Shown here: one piece after another, positions 50,679 to 61,590 of the stretch
How the letters are laid out: each line of letters begins with the position of its first letter
Position numbering within the stretch: the first letter of the stretch is position 1
Source: Anaeramoeba flamelloides
Taxonomy: Eukaryota > Metamonada > Anaeramoebidae
Direction: 5' to 3'
Length of the DNA: 64,000 nucleotides
Assembly: GCA_027625915.1 (NCBI GenBank)
Contig: JANTQA010000033.1
Span: forward strand, 1 to 64,000
Program-made: the position numbers and the translations under genes
The notes under the pieces: generated by a model
Databases searched by the model: none
Told to the model about the DNA's origin: nothing
The model's input: only the letters and a program-made list of their open reading frames with translations

Positions 50679-51437
50679 CTGTAATGAAAGAAATAAATTC
50701 AAAAAATATGTTAAAAGAGAAAAAAATGATAATGAATAATTCTTTATCCAATTTAATTAAAGTTTTTTTCCTTCAAATGGACTTTTTCTATTTATTTTCC
50801 AAAGTGGTGGACGATCGTGTATGTTATTTGAAACACAAAAAACGAGGAAACAATTAAGATATGAATTATCGATCAAAAGAATATCGATTTAAAGTTCTCT
50901 TTGAATGTAACTGAAAAGAAAAAAAGTTTTAAAGATCTCCTTCTTGGATTGTTAAAAAGTAGTAGTTCAGTTTCTGATTAAATTATGCCCAAAGTCTAAA
51001 AAATGGAGAAGGTTACTTAAGGACTAGGTTCCCTCCCTTGTGTTGTGTTGTGTTGTGTTGAGTTAGAGTGTTATTTTACATTCACTCCTCAAAAAGAATT
51101 TTCATTGGGAAGAAATTGTACAAAAAAAGTATTAATTTCAATGCTAAAAAACAAGACAAAAACCAAAAAATTTTCAAAAAGATTTTTCTTTGAAAATTTG
51201 AAACAAAATGACTTTAAGGGATTTACAAGTAAAAGTTCAAATTTGAAAAAATTTCAAACTAGTAAAAGTGACTGAAAAATAAAAATAAAACAGTTTGAGA
51301 CATAGTTTTGATTTTTTAGATTTGATATGGAAATTATGAAATATATTAAAATCAAATATTGTTTGGATATATAAAAAAACATGAAAATTGTGAAAAGTGT
51401 GAAAAATTTTCCAGTTTTTTGAATAAGAAATCCTTAC
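50679..51437 (-). other. Probable 5' intron or upstream region of the ubiquitin hydrolase
   Basis: Bounded by a GTAAGG donor (after 51438) and a TTACAG acceptor (before 50678). It contains a TTGTG pentamer repeat at 51038-51060 and an uninformative open frame at 51045-51275. Confidence 0.5.
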
Positions 51438-51519
51438 TTGGTAAATTTCACTGAATTGTGGAACTCTTGAAAGATGGTTTTTATTCTGAATTTCACAGTT
51501 TTTGCGATATAAAGTGGTC
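51438..51519 (-). other. Candidate 5' exon of the ubiquitin hydrolase
   Basis: An 82-base block preceded by a pyrimidine tract and TTTCAG and followed by GTAAGG. In the phase needed to join the next exon it is open (a PLYIAKTVKF-type reading) but has no ATG. So it is either 5' UTR or coding from a start further upstream. Confidence 0.45.
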
Positions 51520-52123
51520 CTGAAATGGAAAAAAGAAAATGGTTACATAACAACAAAGTTAAAAAATAATTAGAATAATTATTAAATTCACAATTATTTT
51601 CAAATTGAATCAAAATTTTGAGTTATTTTATTAAGCTTTGTTTTAAATTTTTGAATTTATTTTATTTCATCGATATTTTTCTAAAGTTTTGATCACAAAA
51701 TCCCTAAAAACAAAAAAAAAAAAAAACAAAAGAATATTGTTTATAGATAAATAATTTAAATTTTTTATGAGTCAATAATTTTATCCATTTAGTACTCGAT
51801 TAAACAAACGGTTTATATATAAAATATTTTTAACAAAAATACTTTTGATTTTGATTTATTAAGAAAAGGTTATTAGTATATTTGAAATAAAAATATTTAA
51901 AAAACAAATTATTTTTTATTACATTTTGATTATTCTCATTTTTTTTTAATTCATTGAAATATTGTGTGTGATTATTTTGTTTAAGAGTGATATTATTCGA
52001 GGGTTTAATATGTGTTATGAAGTGTATAAAGAGAGATAAATATTAAGTAATTGTTTAATTCTAAAAATAATGCTAAAGAAATAAAGTTCTTTATGGAAAT
52101 AACTATTCGTGGCAATATGTATA

Positions 52124-52317
52124 CAGCCAGTTCCACTTTTAAGACACAAACTTTCAACAAAATTTAAGACACAAAAAAAATCTCAAATTAAGGAAAAATT
52201 TTTGAAATTTATTTTTCCACAATTTATATTTATAGAATTTGAAATTTGTGCTTTAGTTAGATTTTTTTTGTGTCTTAAATTTCCTTAAAGGTTTGTATCT
52301 TAAAGTGAAACTGGCTG
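52124..52317. mobile_element. Tc1/mariner-like MITE, copy 6
   Basis: CAGCCAGTTCCAC left end and a CTGGCTG right end, TA on both sides. The matching change at both ends (CAGCCAG/CTGGCTG) suggests a sub-family. It is the most diverged copy internally. Confidence 0.8.
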
Positions 52318-53304
52318 TAATTAATATAAATATGACTCGAAAAAGTTGTGGTTTTTCATCATTTTTTTTTTTAGCTTAGGTTTCGAAAAAAATAATAACT
52401 TCTTTATAATCATTAATTGTATGTTAACTTTATTATTATATACACGGAATATTTGATATAGTGGTTCTTTTAAAAGAATTAATAAATTATCAATAAATTA
52501 ATTTCTATTTTTTTAAGGGATTAATATAACAATCACCTGGGTTAATTGTTAAAATTGAATGGGCAATTGATATTACTTGATTAAAAATATACCAAAGTAA
52601 ATGGAAATCCATGGAAAAATTAAATTTCCTAAATTTAAAAAGATGAAAAACTAGATTAAATTTTCTACTACTCAAAAATGATAATATTTATTCATATACC
52701 TAGGAAATAAAATTATTAGATTTGGTATTATAGGGTTTTTTTGATTTTAAAAATGGGAAAATTTAACTTGTAGAAAAATTAACATATTATAATATTTAAA
52801 AAAAAATTGTAATATCAAATATTTATATCATAATTTCTTGTTTTTTCAATGGTTTTTTTTTATTCGGAAAATATCTTCTTTTTTTCTGACTAATAAAAAT
52901 TATAAGGAAGAACAATAGACTATTTTTTTTTTTATCTTTGATAAAAAAAAAAGTAGAAATTATTTGAGTTGTAAAACTTTAAATAAACATACTAAAAATT
53001 GAAATTTTTACTAATAGGCTAAATAGTTAGTATGATGAATCAAGAAAAAAAAAATGAAATGTTAAATTTTATGTAAAGAATAATTAATTTTTTTCATCAT
53101 GTGAGATAATAATAAAATATTGTACAAATAAACGGTATATGAAACAAATTCACAAATCTTGAGATCTATTTTTAAAATAATAACCATAATAATAATAATA
53201 TTCTCTTATTTATAATAATAATACTAATGTTTTGTTTATAATATAATTAGTAACTGATAAATAAAATTTTGATTATGTAATAAAATTTCATAAAAAAAAA
53301 AAAA

Positions 53305-53970
53305 ATAGAGTAAAATATATGATTTTTCCCCATTCCATTGAATTCTGAAAAACCGCCTTTAGCTTTTCTAGATTTTTCTGTTTATTTGTAAAATCAATAG
53401 ATTTTCGTTAGGTTTTTTTGGGGTTTCTATTTTATTTAGAAAATCTATTGATTTTCCTTAGGCTTTTTTGAGTTTTCTATTTATTTGTGAAGTGTTATCG
53501 ATTTTTTTGAGGTTTTCTATTTTATTTAGAAAATCTATTGATGTTCTTTACGTTTTTTTGAGATTTCTATTTTATTTATGAAGTGTTCTAGGTCTTTTTT
53601 ATCTTTTGAAATAAACAGAAAAAATCAATAGATTTTCGTTATGTTTTTTTTTTTACTTTTTGAAATAAACCGAAAATTTATTAAAATTTTCTGTTTATTT
53701 CAAAAGATAAAAAAGACCTAGAACACTTCATAAATAAAATAGAAATCTCAAAAAAACGTAAAGAACATCAATAGATTTTCTAAATAAAATAGAAAACCTC
53801 AAAAAAATCGATAACACTTAACATATAAAATAGAAAACCTCAAGAAAAGCGCCATTGGCTTTTTTTTAATTTAAAAAATAAAAAGAAAATTTTTGAAATT
53901 TTCTTTTTATTTCTCAAATTAAAAAAAACCTAGGCACTTTTCTGCACTTGACCACACTTGACGGACAATC
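53305..53970. repeat. Large near-perfect palindromic foldback element
   Basis: Inner arms at about 53491-53617 and 53690-53818 are reverse complements with almost no mismatch, around a core of about 70 bases. Outside them are further family modules (AACCGCCTTTAGC, AAATCTATTGATTTTC, a perfect AGAAAATTTTTGAAATTTTCT palindrome) and a CTAGGCACTTTTCTGCACTTG end. Confidence 0.75.
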
Positions 53971-54674
53971 TCTATAATTATCATATGGAATTTTTTTTTC
54001 TCTATTTCATTTTTATTAGATGAGTGGTAGAACATTTTCAAAACTATTCGTTATTGTCTATCAAATAAATATCTCCAGGTTGAATTAAACTAAAATTCAT
54101 CCTTCCATTTATTCGGAATTTTTTACACGAAAAATCCTCAATTTTTTCTCGACAAGAGACTAATTAAAAAAGTTGGTTATATTAACAACAATAAATACAA
54201 TAGTCTCATGAATTTAAAGTTCTGGAATTTTGATTATATTGTGAATAAACTTTATTATTAACAAGGATGAAAGGTTAATAAACATAAGTTTTGTCTAACT
54301 TTTTTTTTGGAATTTTATTTTTTCATTCGAGTGTTGAAATAACAACAATTTTGCAAAATAGAAAGTTTGTAAAGATCGTTGTTAATCTGGTAATTTTCCA
54401 GGCACGTGGGAATTTGAAAAGATAAAAAAAAAGAGATTTTCAAGAAACTAAAGGAAATTGAAATAAAAAAAAGTCTCAAGTTGGATTTATTGAAATTTTC
54501 GAATGAACAGAGGAAATTTTTGTCTGTCTCGTAAAAGAAAAAAAGAAATTTCTTCTCGGCAAATGAAAAACCAAGATTCTTACTGTTTTTATAACAAATA
54601 TGTGATCTTAAAAAAGATGTAACATAAAATGTTTCTTGTTTTTTCAAACCAAAAATCAAAGAAATCCCTTGAAT

Positions 54675-54708
<34 letters not shown>

Positions 54709-54827
54709 AAGGAATTAAAAAAATTTTGTGAGATAGGCTGGTTGATTCTTTTGCAGTAAATGATCAGAGTGATTTTTATTTGTTTTTTTTTTTGAAAATA
54801 CGGCTTTTTGCAAGATCGTGTGCCTTT

Positions 54828-55215
54828 TTAACCAAAAAAAATTCTTTTGAGGATGTGTAAAAAGAGAATAAAGAAAAGGAAGACTCCTGTTCCAGCAAGG
54901 ACATGTTCAGGGTTAAATGGAATACCAGTTGTTCCGCCCGTCATGGAGTAGCTAAACAGCCCACCGCTTGTTTTACTTCCAGTATTTCCACCAATGGCAA
55001 CTTTCCTGAATAGAAAAATTGAAAATAAAATAAAGCAACAAAAAGAAGGATATTAGCAATAAAAATGTTTTGAAGATAATTAAAAAGAAGAAAGAAAAGA
55101 CAACTTACCGTCCAGACTATAATTTTAAGTTAAAATAAAGAAGCAGAAAAATAGATTATGTTAGAAAAGGGAGAAATATCATTAGACCCAAGAACAAAAA
55201 AAAAATACATACCAT
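54828..55215 (-). CDS. SEC61B: Sec61 beta subunit, three exons including an 8-base microexon
   Basis: Coding exons on the minus strand are 55213-55215 (the ATG alone, followed directly by GTATGT), 55109-55116 (eight bases, TCTGGACG, between ATTATAG and GTAAGT) and 54828-55005. They join in phase to 62 residues ending in TAA. The protein starts MSGRKVAIGG, has a Gly/Thr/Ser-rich cytosolic part, and ends in a single tail-anchor helix preceded by FNPEHVLAGTGVF and followed by LHILKRIF. That is the pattern of the Sec61 beta family (P..VL....F......LHI..K). Role: tail-anchored subunit of the ER protein-translocation channel. It is shorter than the mammalian protein (about 96 residues). The exact fit of three exons makes the model persuasive. 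Confidence 0.8.
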
Positions 55216-55367
55216 CAAAAGAAATGAAATAAAATAAATAAAAGATTCAAAAAATGATAGTTATTCTCATCATGAACGAACAAATACACTCAGATCAATT
55301 TTACGTGAAGTTGTACATAGTTTTGTATTCCAAAAAATTGGATTCTAAATGTTTGATAAAGATGTAA

Positions 55368-55827
55368 CTGTTGATAGAAAAATGTTGGAAAGAGAAAAAT
55401 GTTTGTACACTATTTTTAATTGAGGAACATTACTGAAATTGAAAATCAAATCCTATTGATAACTAGGTGAATTTTATATAAATCCAGGTTTAAATGTGTT
55501 ACAAGTTCATTAATCTGTGGTACATGCAGAATACTCATTTGAATGGTTGATAACTAAAGTAGATCATGCTATTTTAACAAAAAACCAAGTTTTAGTAAAG
55601 TTTACTATTAATTCTGAAAATATGTAATTTCTAAACTTGCTTTAGATTAAAAAAGATATGGCTTTGAAAAAGTAGAATTACATTAATTCTTATTCTAATA
55701 AGTAGATTATTGTTATTTTCTTTAGGTATTTCACAAAGAAAAGAAATTAAAAATCAATTTTACTAATGTTCCCAATTAAAAATGGTGTCAAACCATTTTT
55801 CTCTTTCCAACATTTTTCTCTCAACAG
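55368..55827. mobile_element. TAA-flanked 460 bp MITE, copy 2
   Basis: The same length, ends and most of the interior as 48525-48984 (for example TTGATAACTAGGTGAATTTT and ACAAGTTCATTAATCTGTGG), with TAA outside both ends. It lies about 150 bases upstream of the Sec61 beta start. The two copies are highly similar, so transposition was fairly recent. Confidence 0.75.
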
Positions 55828-56020
55828 TAAATGTTTTTAATTAATAGAATTATTTGAAGCGCTGCTTGTAGTCAAAAGGGAAAATATCCAGCTTTTTTAT
55901 GTACAATTATGATTTTGTTGAGTTAACATTGAAGAAATTAATTTACATACAAATATTTTGTTAATTATTAACAAATTAGGATACCTTTTATCATTATGAA
56001 AAATTTTAATTGTGTAAACA

Positions 56021-56094
56021 TTACCAAAAAAAGATTTTTTTGAATTGCACAGGAGACTGATACTTTGAAACCAAAGCAGCTTTCTCTTGTTGCT
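56021..56094 (-). other. Candidate terminal exon, unassigned
   Basis: After TTTTCACAAATAG the minus strand reads open as EQQEKAALVSKYQSPVQF and stops at TAA (56021-56023). Its composition is far more coding-like than its surroundings. The upstream exons are not resolved, so no product is proposed. Confidence 0.3.
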
Positions 56095-58972
56095 CTATTT
56101 GTGAAAAGAAATATAAACAAAAGTCAATCAAAGTTGAATCTTTCATTTGAAATTTTATGAACATTTTTTAGGATTAAATTTTAGAATTTTTTTAAAATTT
56201 TGTTTTGGATCGTGAATTTATTTATACGAACAAGTGAAATTAATCAAACAGTAAACCTAAAAAAATTTATTCGAATGTATGTATGTGAACAGAATCTTTT
56301 CTTTTTGAAAACCATACACGAAAGATTACCTCACCTGATAAACTTATGAAATCAAGAATAATTAATTCAAATCTACCAAATTTTTTTTTCATAAAATTCT
56401 TTTCAAATTTATTTTCTTAATTTTAACTTGAACAATGAATTACCTAGGATTTTTCTCCCAATTGATATTTAATATTTGTTGAAAAATAAATTGAACAATT
56501 TTTTCATTCAGCTTTTCAAAAAAAGATAATAATATATCATGTAAAATTTCAAATTTTTAAACTTAAAAAGATACTAAAAACTTCATTTCCCTTTAGAATT
56601 GGAGAATTTATAGATTTATTGAGTTTTAATTTTTTTGGAAAGCTGAATGAAAAATTTGATGTATATATTTTGAACTTAACAGTTTTATTATTTCAGTAAA
56701 ACAGTTTTTTAGAAATTTGTTTTCAGTATTCTTTTTTTCTCATATTTATATCAAACTAAGGCGAAACAAAGAATATCACTTTAAAGGTAAAATTAAAGGG
56801 AACAAATACCCCAAAAACAAAAATGAACTTTAAAAAATTATACTCACAGAAAGAGAAAACATGGTTAAAAAATTTCAATCATGATTCAGAATTATATTTT
56901 GAGTTTTTAATTTTAATGGAAAATAAATAATTATCATATCTAACAAATAACTCCAATAAATCAATATTTTGAAAGAAGAATCCTAAAGATGTATCATAAA
57001 TCTTAGCCAAATCAGAATTAGTTGAATGAAAATAGTAACAAAAATTAATTTTTGGAAATACAACCAAAAAAATACTCTTGTGTTAATATCAGTTACTGGC
57101 TTTTGTCACCAATATTTCAACTTAAAGTCTGTGTTTCTTTTTTATAAAAGAATAAAACATTAAAATGGACAAAGAAACAAATATTAAATAATAAGTAAAT
57201 ATGGCATTGATTTCTTAGAGTTTTCTTATTTAAAAATAAATTCGAAAATGAAGCAATAAATTTAAAAATTGTTCCAAAAAAAGTAGTAAATTCAAAATGT
57301 TTGATAAAAAAACAAAACATTTTAGAAAAATTTTCTTGAAAAAAATAAAAAAAAGTTTAAACTAAATCGTTTTGATAATTTTAAATTTTCTTAAAATATC
57401 AATGAGTTAACTTATAAATTGATTTGATCTTAGATATCCAATTTATTTGTGAATTGGATGTTATAAGGCAACAATAAGAAGAAAAAAATATGGATTGTAT
57501 TTTGAAATATTTACTCTTTCGTTTGATATCTGGTTTTTTTATGATCTCTTTCGAATTCAATCTTGATTTGTACTTATTTGTGTTTATTGAATTGATTTAT
57601 TTCAAAGTGTTTTTGATAAACTCTCAAGATCTTTGATTAGTTGGTACTTAATCTTTTTAAGGGAATATTGTTTACAGTAAACTGCAAGGAAAAAATAAAT
57701 TCTAAAAAGTAAAGTTAGCCAACACTGAATTTTTTTTTTTCAGTTATACTTATTTTATAAATATTTTTTTCAAAGTTAATATAATTTTATGCAATTAAAT
57801 AAAGAAAGTTATTAGACTCATTAAGATTCGAATACCCCCTTTTTCAAAATTATCCAACTTTTGAAAAAAAAAACATCTTTTCTTGGTGTTTTTTTTTTTT
57901 GAAATTAATTATATAGGATGAATTTTATATTGAAAATTAAGAATCAAAAAATAATAAATTTTAAATAATTTGTAGAAAAAAACCGATAAAATAATTAAAA
58001 CTCAAACATGAAAAAAATAATAAAATCATAAAAAAAATTCTAAAAACCTAAAAAAAACCTTTTTTAAATTTAATTTAGTAATATCATAAGAAATAATTAT
58101 TTGATTTTATTTTAAAATTCAAAAATATGATTATTTTTTGACTATTAAAAAAAAATAAATTAAAATAATCTCTAGATTAAATCCAATAAAAATATCAAAA
58201 ATAATACAATTAAAATTGAAAAAAAAAATATTATTAAAATCTTTTATTTATTTTCCAATTTCCGTAAATAGCTGATAAAGATCGAATCATTTTTCACAAA
58301 TGTCATACATACTATTTTTTATTAAATAAATTGAAGAAAATTTTGATATGGTTTACCAAAAAAAGATTTTAAAAATAACGTCAAATTTTTTTTTATTTTT
58401 TTTTTTAATTCTTAACCGAAGCTGTAGAATTATTAGTTTCCCTTTTCAAAGTGTGAATCATAGTTCAATTTTTTGTTAATTCTTGAGAAGTGTAATTTTT
58501 TGGAAATTTGTCTAAAAATTTTGATCTTTTTATTTTACAATAAACAGTAATAATGTTTATTATGTGGTTTTATCTCAAAAATAAAATTATCCGAGATTAT
58601 TATATACTATATTTTTATGAATTTTGTGTTGTCAAAATAATACTAACAGAAAAGTTTAATTGGTGTTTCAAAATAAAAAAATCTATTTACTCTTTTAAAG
58701 AAGACCTATAAATAATTGATCAAAGAAACTAACAATAAAACATAAGTAAATATGTTTTTATGTTTCTTAAAATTAGATTATTAAAATTAAGAAATTCAAA
58801 AAATAAAGGATCAAATTTGAAATTTATCTCAAAAAATTAAGTTTATTTTTTTGCATTTAATTTTTATTTTCAGAAATAAAAAAAAGAAAATCTCTTGAAA
58901 TAATTGAAACAATTAACATCAAAATTTTAATCAAATTTCACTCATTATTTATTTTATTTAAAAAATTGACAG

Positions 58973-59139
58973 ACCTTTACTTTCAAACTTTGTTTGAAAT
59001 TAGATATAATATTATTGAAGTAGATTATATATTATATTGGAGCAAGAAGCAAAAAAAAGCACCTGGTTTATTTGAGATATTGTTTTTGGGCTTAAAACTC
59101 AGACATTTTATACAACTGTATTGTAATTTTTTTTTGTAA
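58973..59139 (+). other. Candidate exon, unassigned
   Basis: It follows ATTGACAG and reads open for about 55 codons (IIEVDYILYWSKKQKKAPG in its middle) to a TAA. No family recognised. Together with 59653-59901 and 60219-60359 it may belong to a plus-strand gene ending just before alpha-SNAP. Confidence 0.25.
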
Positions 59140-59652
59140 TTATGTAGATATTAAATACTCTGTTACTTTAAAACTGTGTTATTTTATTTTAAAAGTATAG
59201 GCTGGGTACACTTCCTTTCCACAAATAAGATTCGTTTCATCTTTTAAATGAAAATAATTTTTTTAAATACTTTAAAAATATGTTGAATTTTAAGGTTTTC
59301 AAAAATGAAAAAAAATAGATAAAAACTTTGAAAAACAATAATTCAATTCCTAAAATAGTTTTTTATAATAAAGTTAGGTTTTGTGGTAATTTGTAGTTTT
59401 TTTTTTACTTGGTTTTTCAATTTCTGGGATAGTTTTGGAAAATATCTATATACTTGGTTTAAATTTAAATTGATTTTTGTGGTTAGATCTTTGATTAATG
59501 CCAAAGGTATAAAATAATTAAATAATTTTATTTCAAAATTTTTGTTAGAATCTTTGATTTTTAGTGAAAATTAATGATTTGTTTTTTCAAAATTCAAAAA
59601 AACAATTCTAAATTTTGGATTTTTTGTCAAAAAACTCTATTTAATCTTTTAG

Positions 59653-59901
59653 TATTTTCATAATTCTCTCTTAAAATTAATAGTAAAAACTTTATTTCTT
59701 GTTTGTGTCTTGTATTCAACATATGTACCTATTTCTTTTCTCTCTTTGGTTCACCAATATTTTTATCACTTGCTAAATTTTAATATAAGCGAAAGTAGAT
59801 TATCTGGGTTTTATACAAAACTCATTGGTGAGTTGATAATGGAAAAGTTTGATATAAATTTAGTTATGCGTTATCTCTCTTCTCGAAGATTTTTAACCTG
59901 A
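59653..59901 (+). other. Candidate exon, weakly SAPS-like
   Basis: It is open for 82 codons after AATCTTTTAG, ending in TGA. The segment SRLSGFYTKLIGELIMEKF followed by RYLSS recalls the AGYFSKV..LL...YL block of SAPS (PP6 regulatory) proteins. The resemblance is short and judged by eye. No donor could be fixed. Confidence 0.25.
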
Positions 59902-60218
59902 AAAATTGGTTAACAAAAACTAAACATTTTCCATACCCATCGATACATTTTTTTTTATCCAAATACACCATTTCGTTAAGGAAAGTTTGTCAATATCATG
60001 AGATTATTTTAATATTGAAAAATATTAAGTTAAAAAATCCAGAAATCTTTTGAGGTATTTCTTATTTGTTAACAAGAGATCTTCTCTTCACAATTACCAA
60101 GATTTCACAATTTTACAAAACACTTATTCTCAAAAAAAAAAATTTAATTTTGAACAAGAATTGTTCTGGAGAATAAATATATTTTGGTGTGGATTTTAAT
60201 ACTATTGCTATGATCTAG

Positions 60219-60359
60219 ATTGCTGATCTGTCAGCTTTTGAAAAAGTTTATTGGAATTTTTTATTATCTTTCTTTTATGAAGTGATGTGGCAGACACATG
60301 TTTTACACAAAAAAAACATGAATTTTTGGGATATTTGCAAAAACATTTCATCAATTTAA
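60219..60359 (+). other. Candidate terminal exon upstream of alpha-SNAP
   Basis: After CTATGATCTAG the plus strand is open for 46 codons (IADLSAFEKVYWNFLLSFFY at its start) and stops at TAA, 85 bases before the alpha-SNAP ATG. Aromatic-rich and coding-like, but of no recognised family. Confidence 0.3.
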
Positions 60360-60444
60360 TGAGTGTGAAAAGATTTGTTCATAATCATAAATCATTTTTT
60401 TAAAATTACCAAAAACAAAATATTTTTGCACAAAATTAATTAAT

Positions 60445-61127
60445 ATGTCACAAGAAAAAAAAGCAGACGATTTGTTCCTCAAAGCTGAAAAAAAATTTAA
60501 AAGTTTTGGGCTTTTTTCGGGCTCACAAAAATATGACGATGCTTGTGATATGTACGTTAAAGCTGCTAATCTTTATAAGATTTCAAAAAAATGTAAGATC
60601 TTTGCGATTTTTTCAAAAAATTTGTTTCTTTTTCCAAAATGCACAATTACGAAAAAAAAAGAAAAAAAAAAAAACAAGCAACTAGTCTGAAAATAATTTC
60701 CAAACATTGTGCAAAATTTTCCGAAAAAGTATCTTTTGTGTTTTCACGAGCAACTAAACAAACCAATTCCATTTTCTGAAACGAAACCACAACAAAAATT
60801 AAAAAAATAAATAACAAATGCAATAGGGGAAAAAGCAGCAAAATCTTTTATTCATGCACACCACTGTCAATTAAAATTAGAAAGTAAACATGAAGCCGCC
60901 ACCTTTTTAATCAAAGCAGGTCAGTGCTTTAGGAAATTGTCTTCGGAAAAGGCTGTAGAAACTTTTATTATGGCCATTGACATTTTCGTTGATGGTGGAC
61001 GTTTCAATATGGCCGCAAAATATTATAAAGAAATCGCAGAGATTTATGAAAAAGAAAAAAATTATGAGAAATCTATTCTTTTTTATGAAAAGGCTAGTGA
61101 CTTTTTCGAAAGCGAAAATTCAAAAAG
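60445..61127 (+). CDS. Alpha-SNAP (NSF attachment protein), N-terminal half
   Basis: Exon 1 is 60445-60592 and exon 2 is 60827-61127. They are joined through AAAAAT|GTAAGA and CAATAG|GG, restoring a Trp codon (KKWEKAAKSF). The 149 complete codons match the TPR-like helical repeats of alpha-SNAP: MSQEKKADDLFLKAEKKFKS, SKHEAATFLIKAGQCF, EKAVETFIMAIDIF, GRFNMAAKYYKEIAEIYE and EKSILFYEKASDFF. The family protein recruits NSF to SNARE complexes for disassembly on membranes and is about 290 residues long. Exon 2 ends in phase 2 at AAAAAG|GTTTGT before a T-run. The C-terminal half, including the NSF-activating end, was not found before 64000; it may lie beyond a large intron, or the copy may be truncated. 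Confidence 0.8.
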
Positions 61128-61365
61128 GTTTGTGTTTTTTTTTTTTTTTTTTTTTTATTTTTATTTTCGAGTATTTTTTTTGGGTGTTACTGGTTTATTA
61201 AAAGTTCATACGTAAATTTAGCCCTTGGATTTATTTTTTTATTAATTTCATTTCAATGAAACAAAAAAAAAGATACTGTTATTTGCATAATAAATGGGGA
61301 AAAAAATTCGTTTTCATTTTCCTCTTTTTCTTTTTCTTTTATAAACTGAGTTTTCAAACAAGTAG

Positions 61366-61590
61366 GTTGTAATTTGGGACTCTGTTTGGCAAAAGAAAAC
61401 TAAAGAAAATGAAGAGAAATTTTATTCCCGTTTATTAGACAAATATTGGTGTGAACCAGCAATTTCAATCACAAGAATTGTTTTGGATACCCATAAATTT
61501 GAAAAATATTCAAAATTTTTTTTAGTTTATTTTTGTGAATTTTTTAAAACTTGCTTTCGAGAAAGAAAAAGAAAGAATTTTATTCATTGA
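61366..61590 (+). other. Unassigned coding-like segment
   Basis: After CAAGTAG the frame is open for 74 codons: VVIWDSVWQKK, then FYSRLLDKYWCEPAISITRI, then HKFEKYSK, then a basic end. It looks like protein rather than chance, but the phase does not continue alpha-SNAP exon 2. Further open pieces in other frames follow to about 61850. It could be a decayed gene or an exon of an unknown gene. Confidence 0.3.

Larger units (their letters stand above)
51520..54827. other. Intergenic region
   Basis: No gene identified. It holds a MITE (52124-52317), a large palindrome (53305-53970) and a T-run near 54679-54707. An open frame at 54315-54659 (minus, 114 codons), just 3' of Sec61 beta, is Phe/Ser/Lys-rich and lacks any domain. 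A plus-strand KEIFKKLKEIEIKK-like reading overlaps it; neither is called. Confidence 0.5.
55828..60444. other. Region without an assigned gene; several exon-like segments
   Basis: No complete gene could be built. Exon-like pieces with good splice-type borders are listed separately (56021-56094 minus; 58973-59139, 59653-59901 and 60219-60359 plus). A start-like segment MFSLS followed by GTGAGT is at about 56848-56862 (minus). The remainder is A/T-rich with nothing recognisable. Confidence 0.4.

Noticed and set aside
54315-54659. 114-codon minus-strand open frame
   Set aside because: Low-complexity Phe/Ser/Lys sequence just 3' of Sec61 beta, no domain, no convincing splice context; may be UTR or chance.
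57490-57640. Small hydrophobic open frame starting MDCILKYLLF
   Set aside because: Too short and compositionally expected in T-rich DNA; no supporting context.
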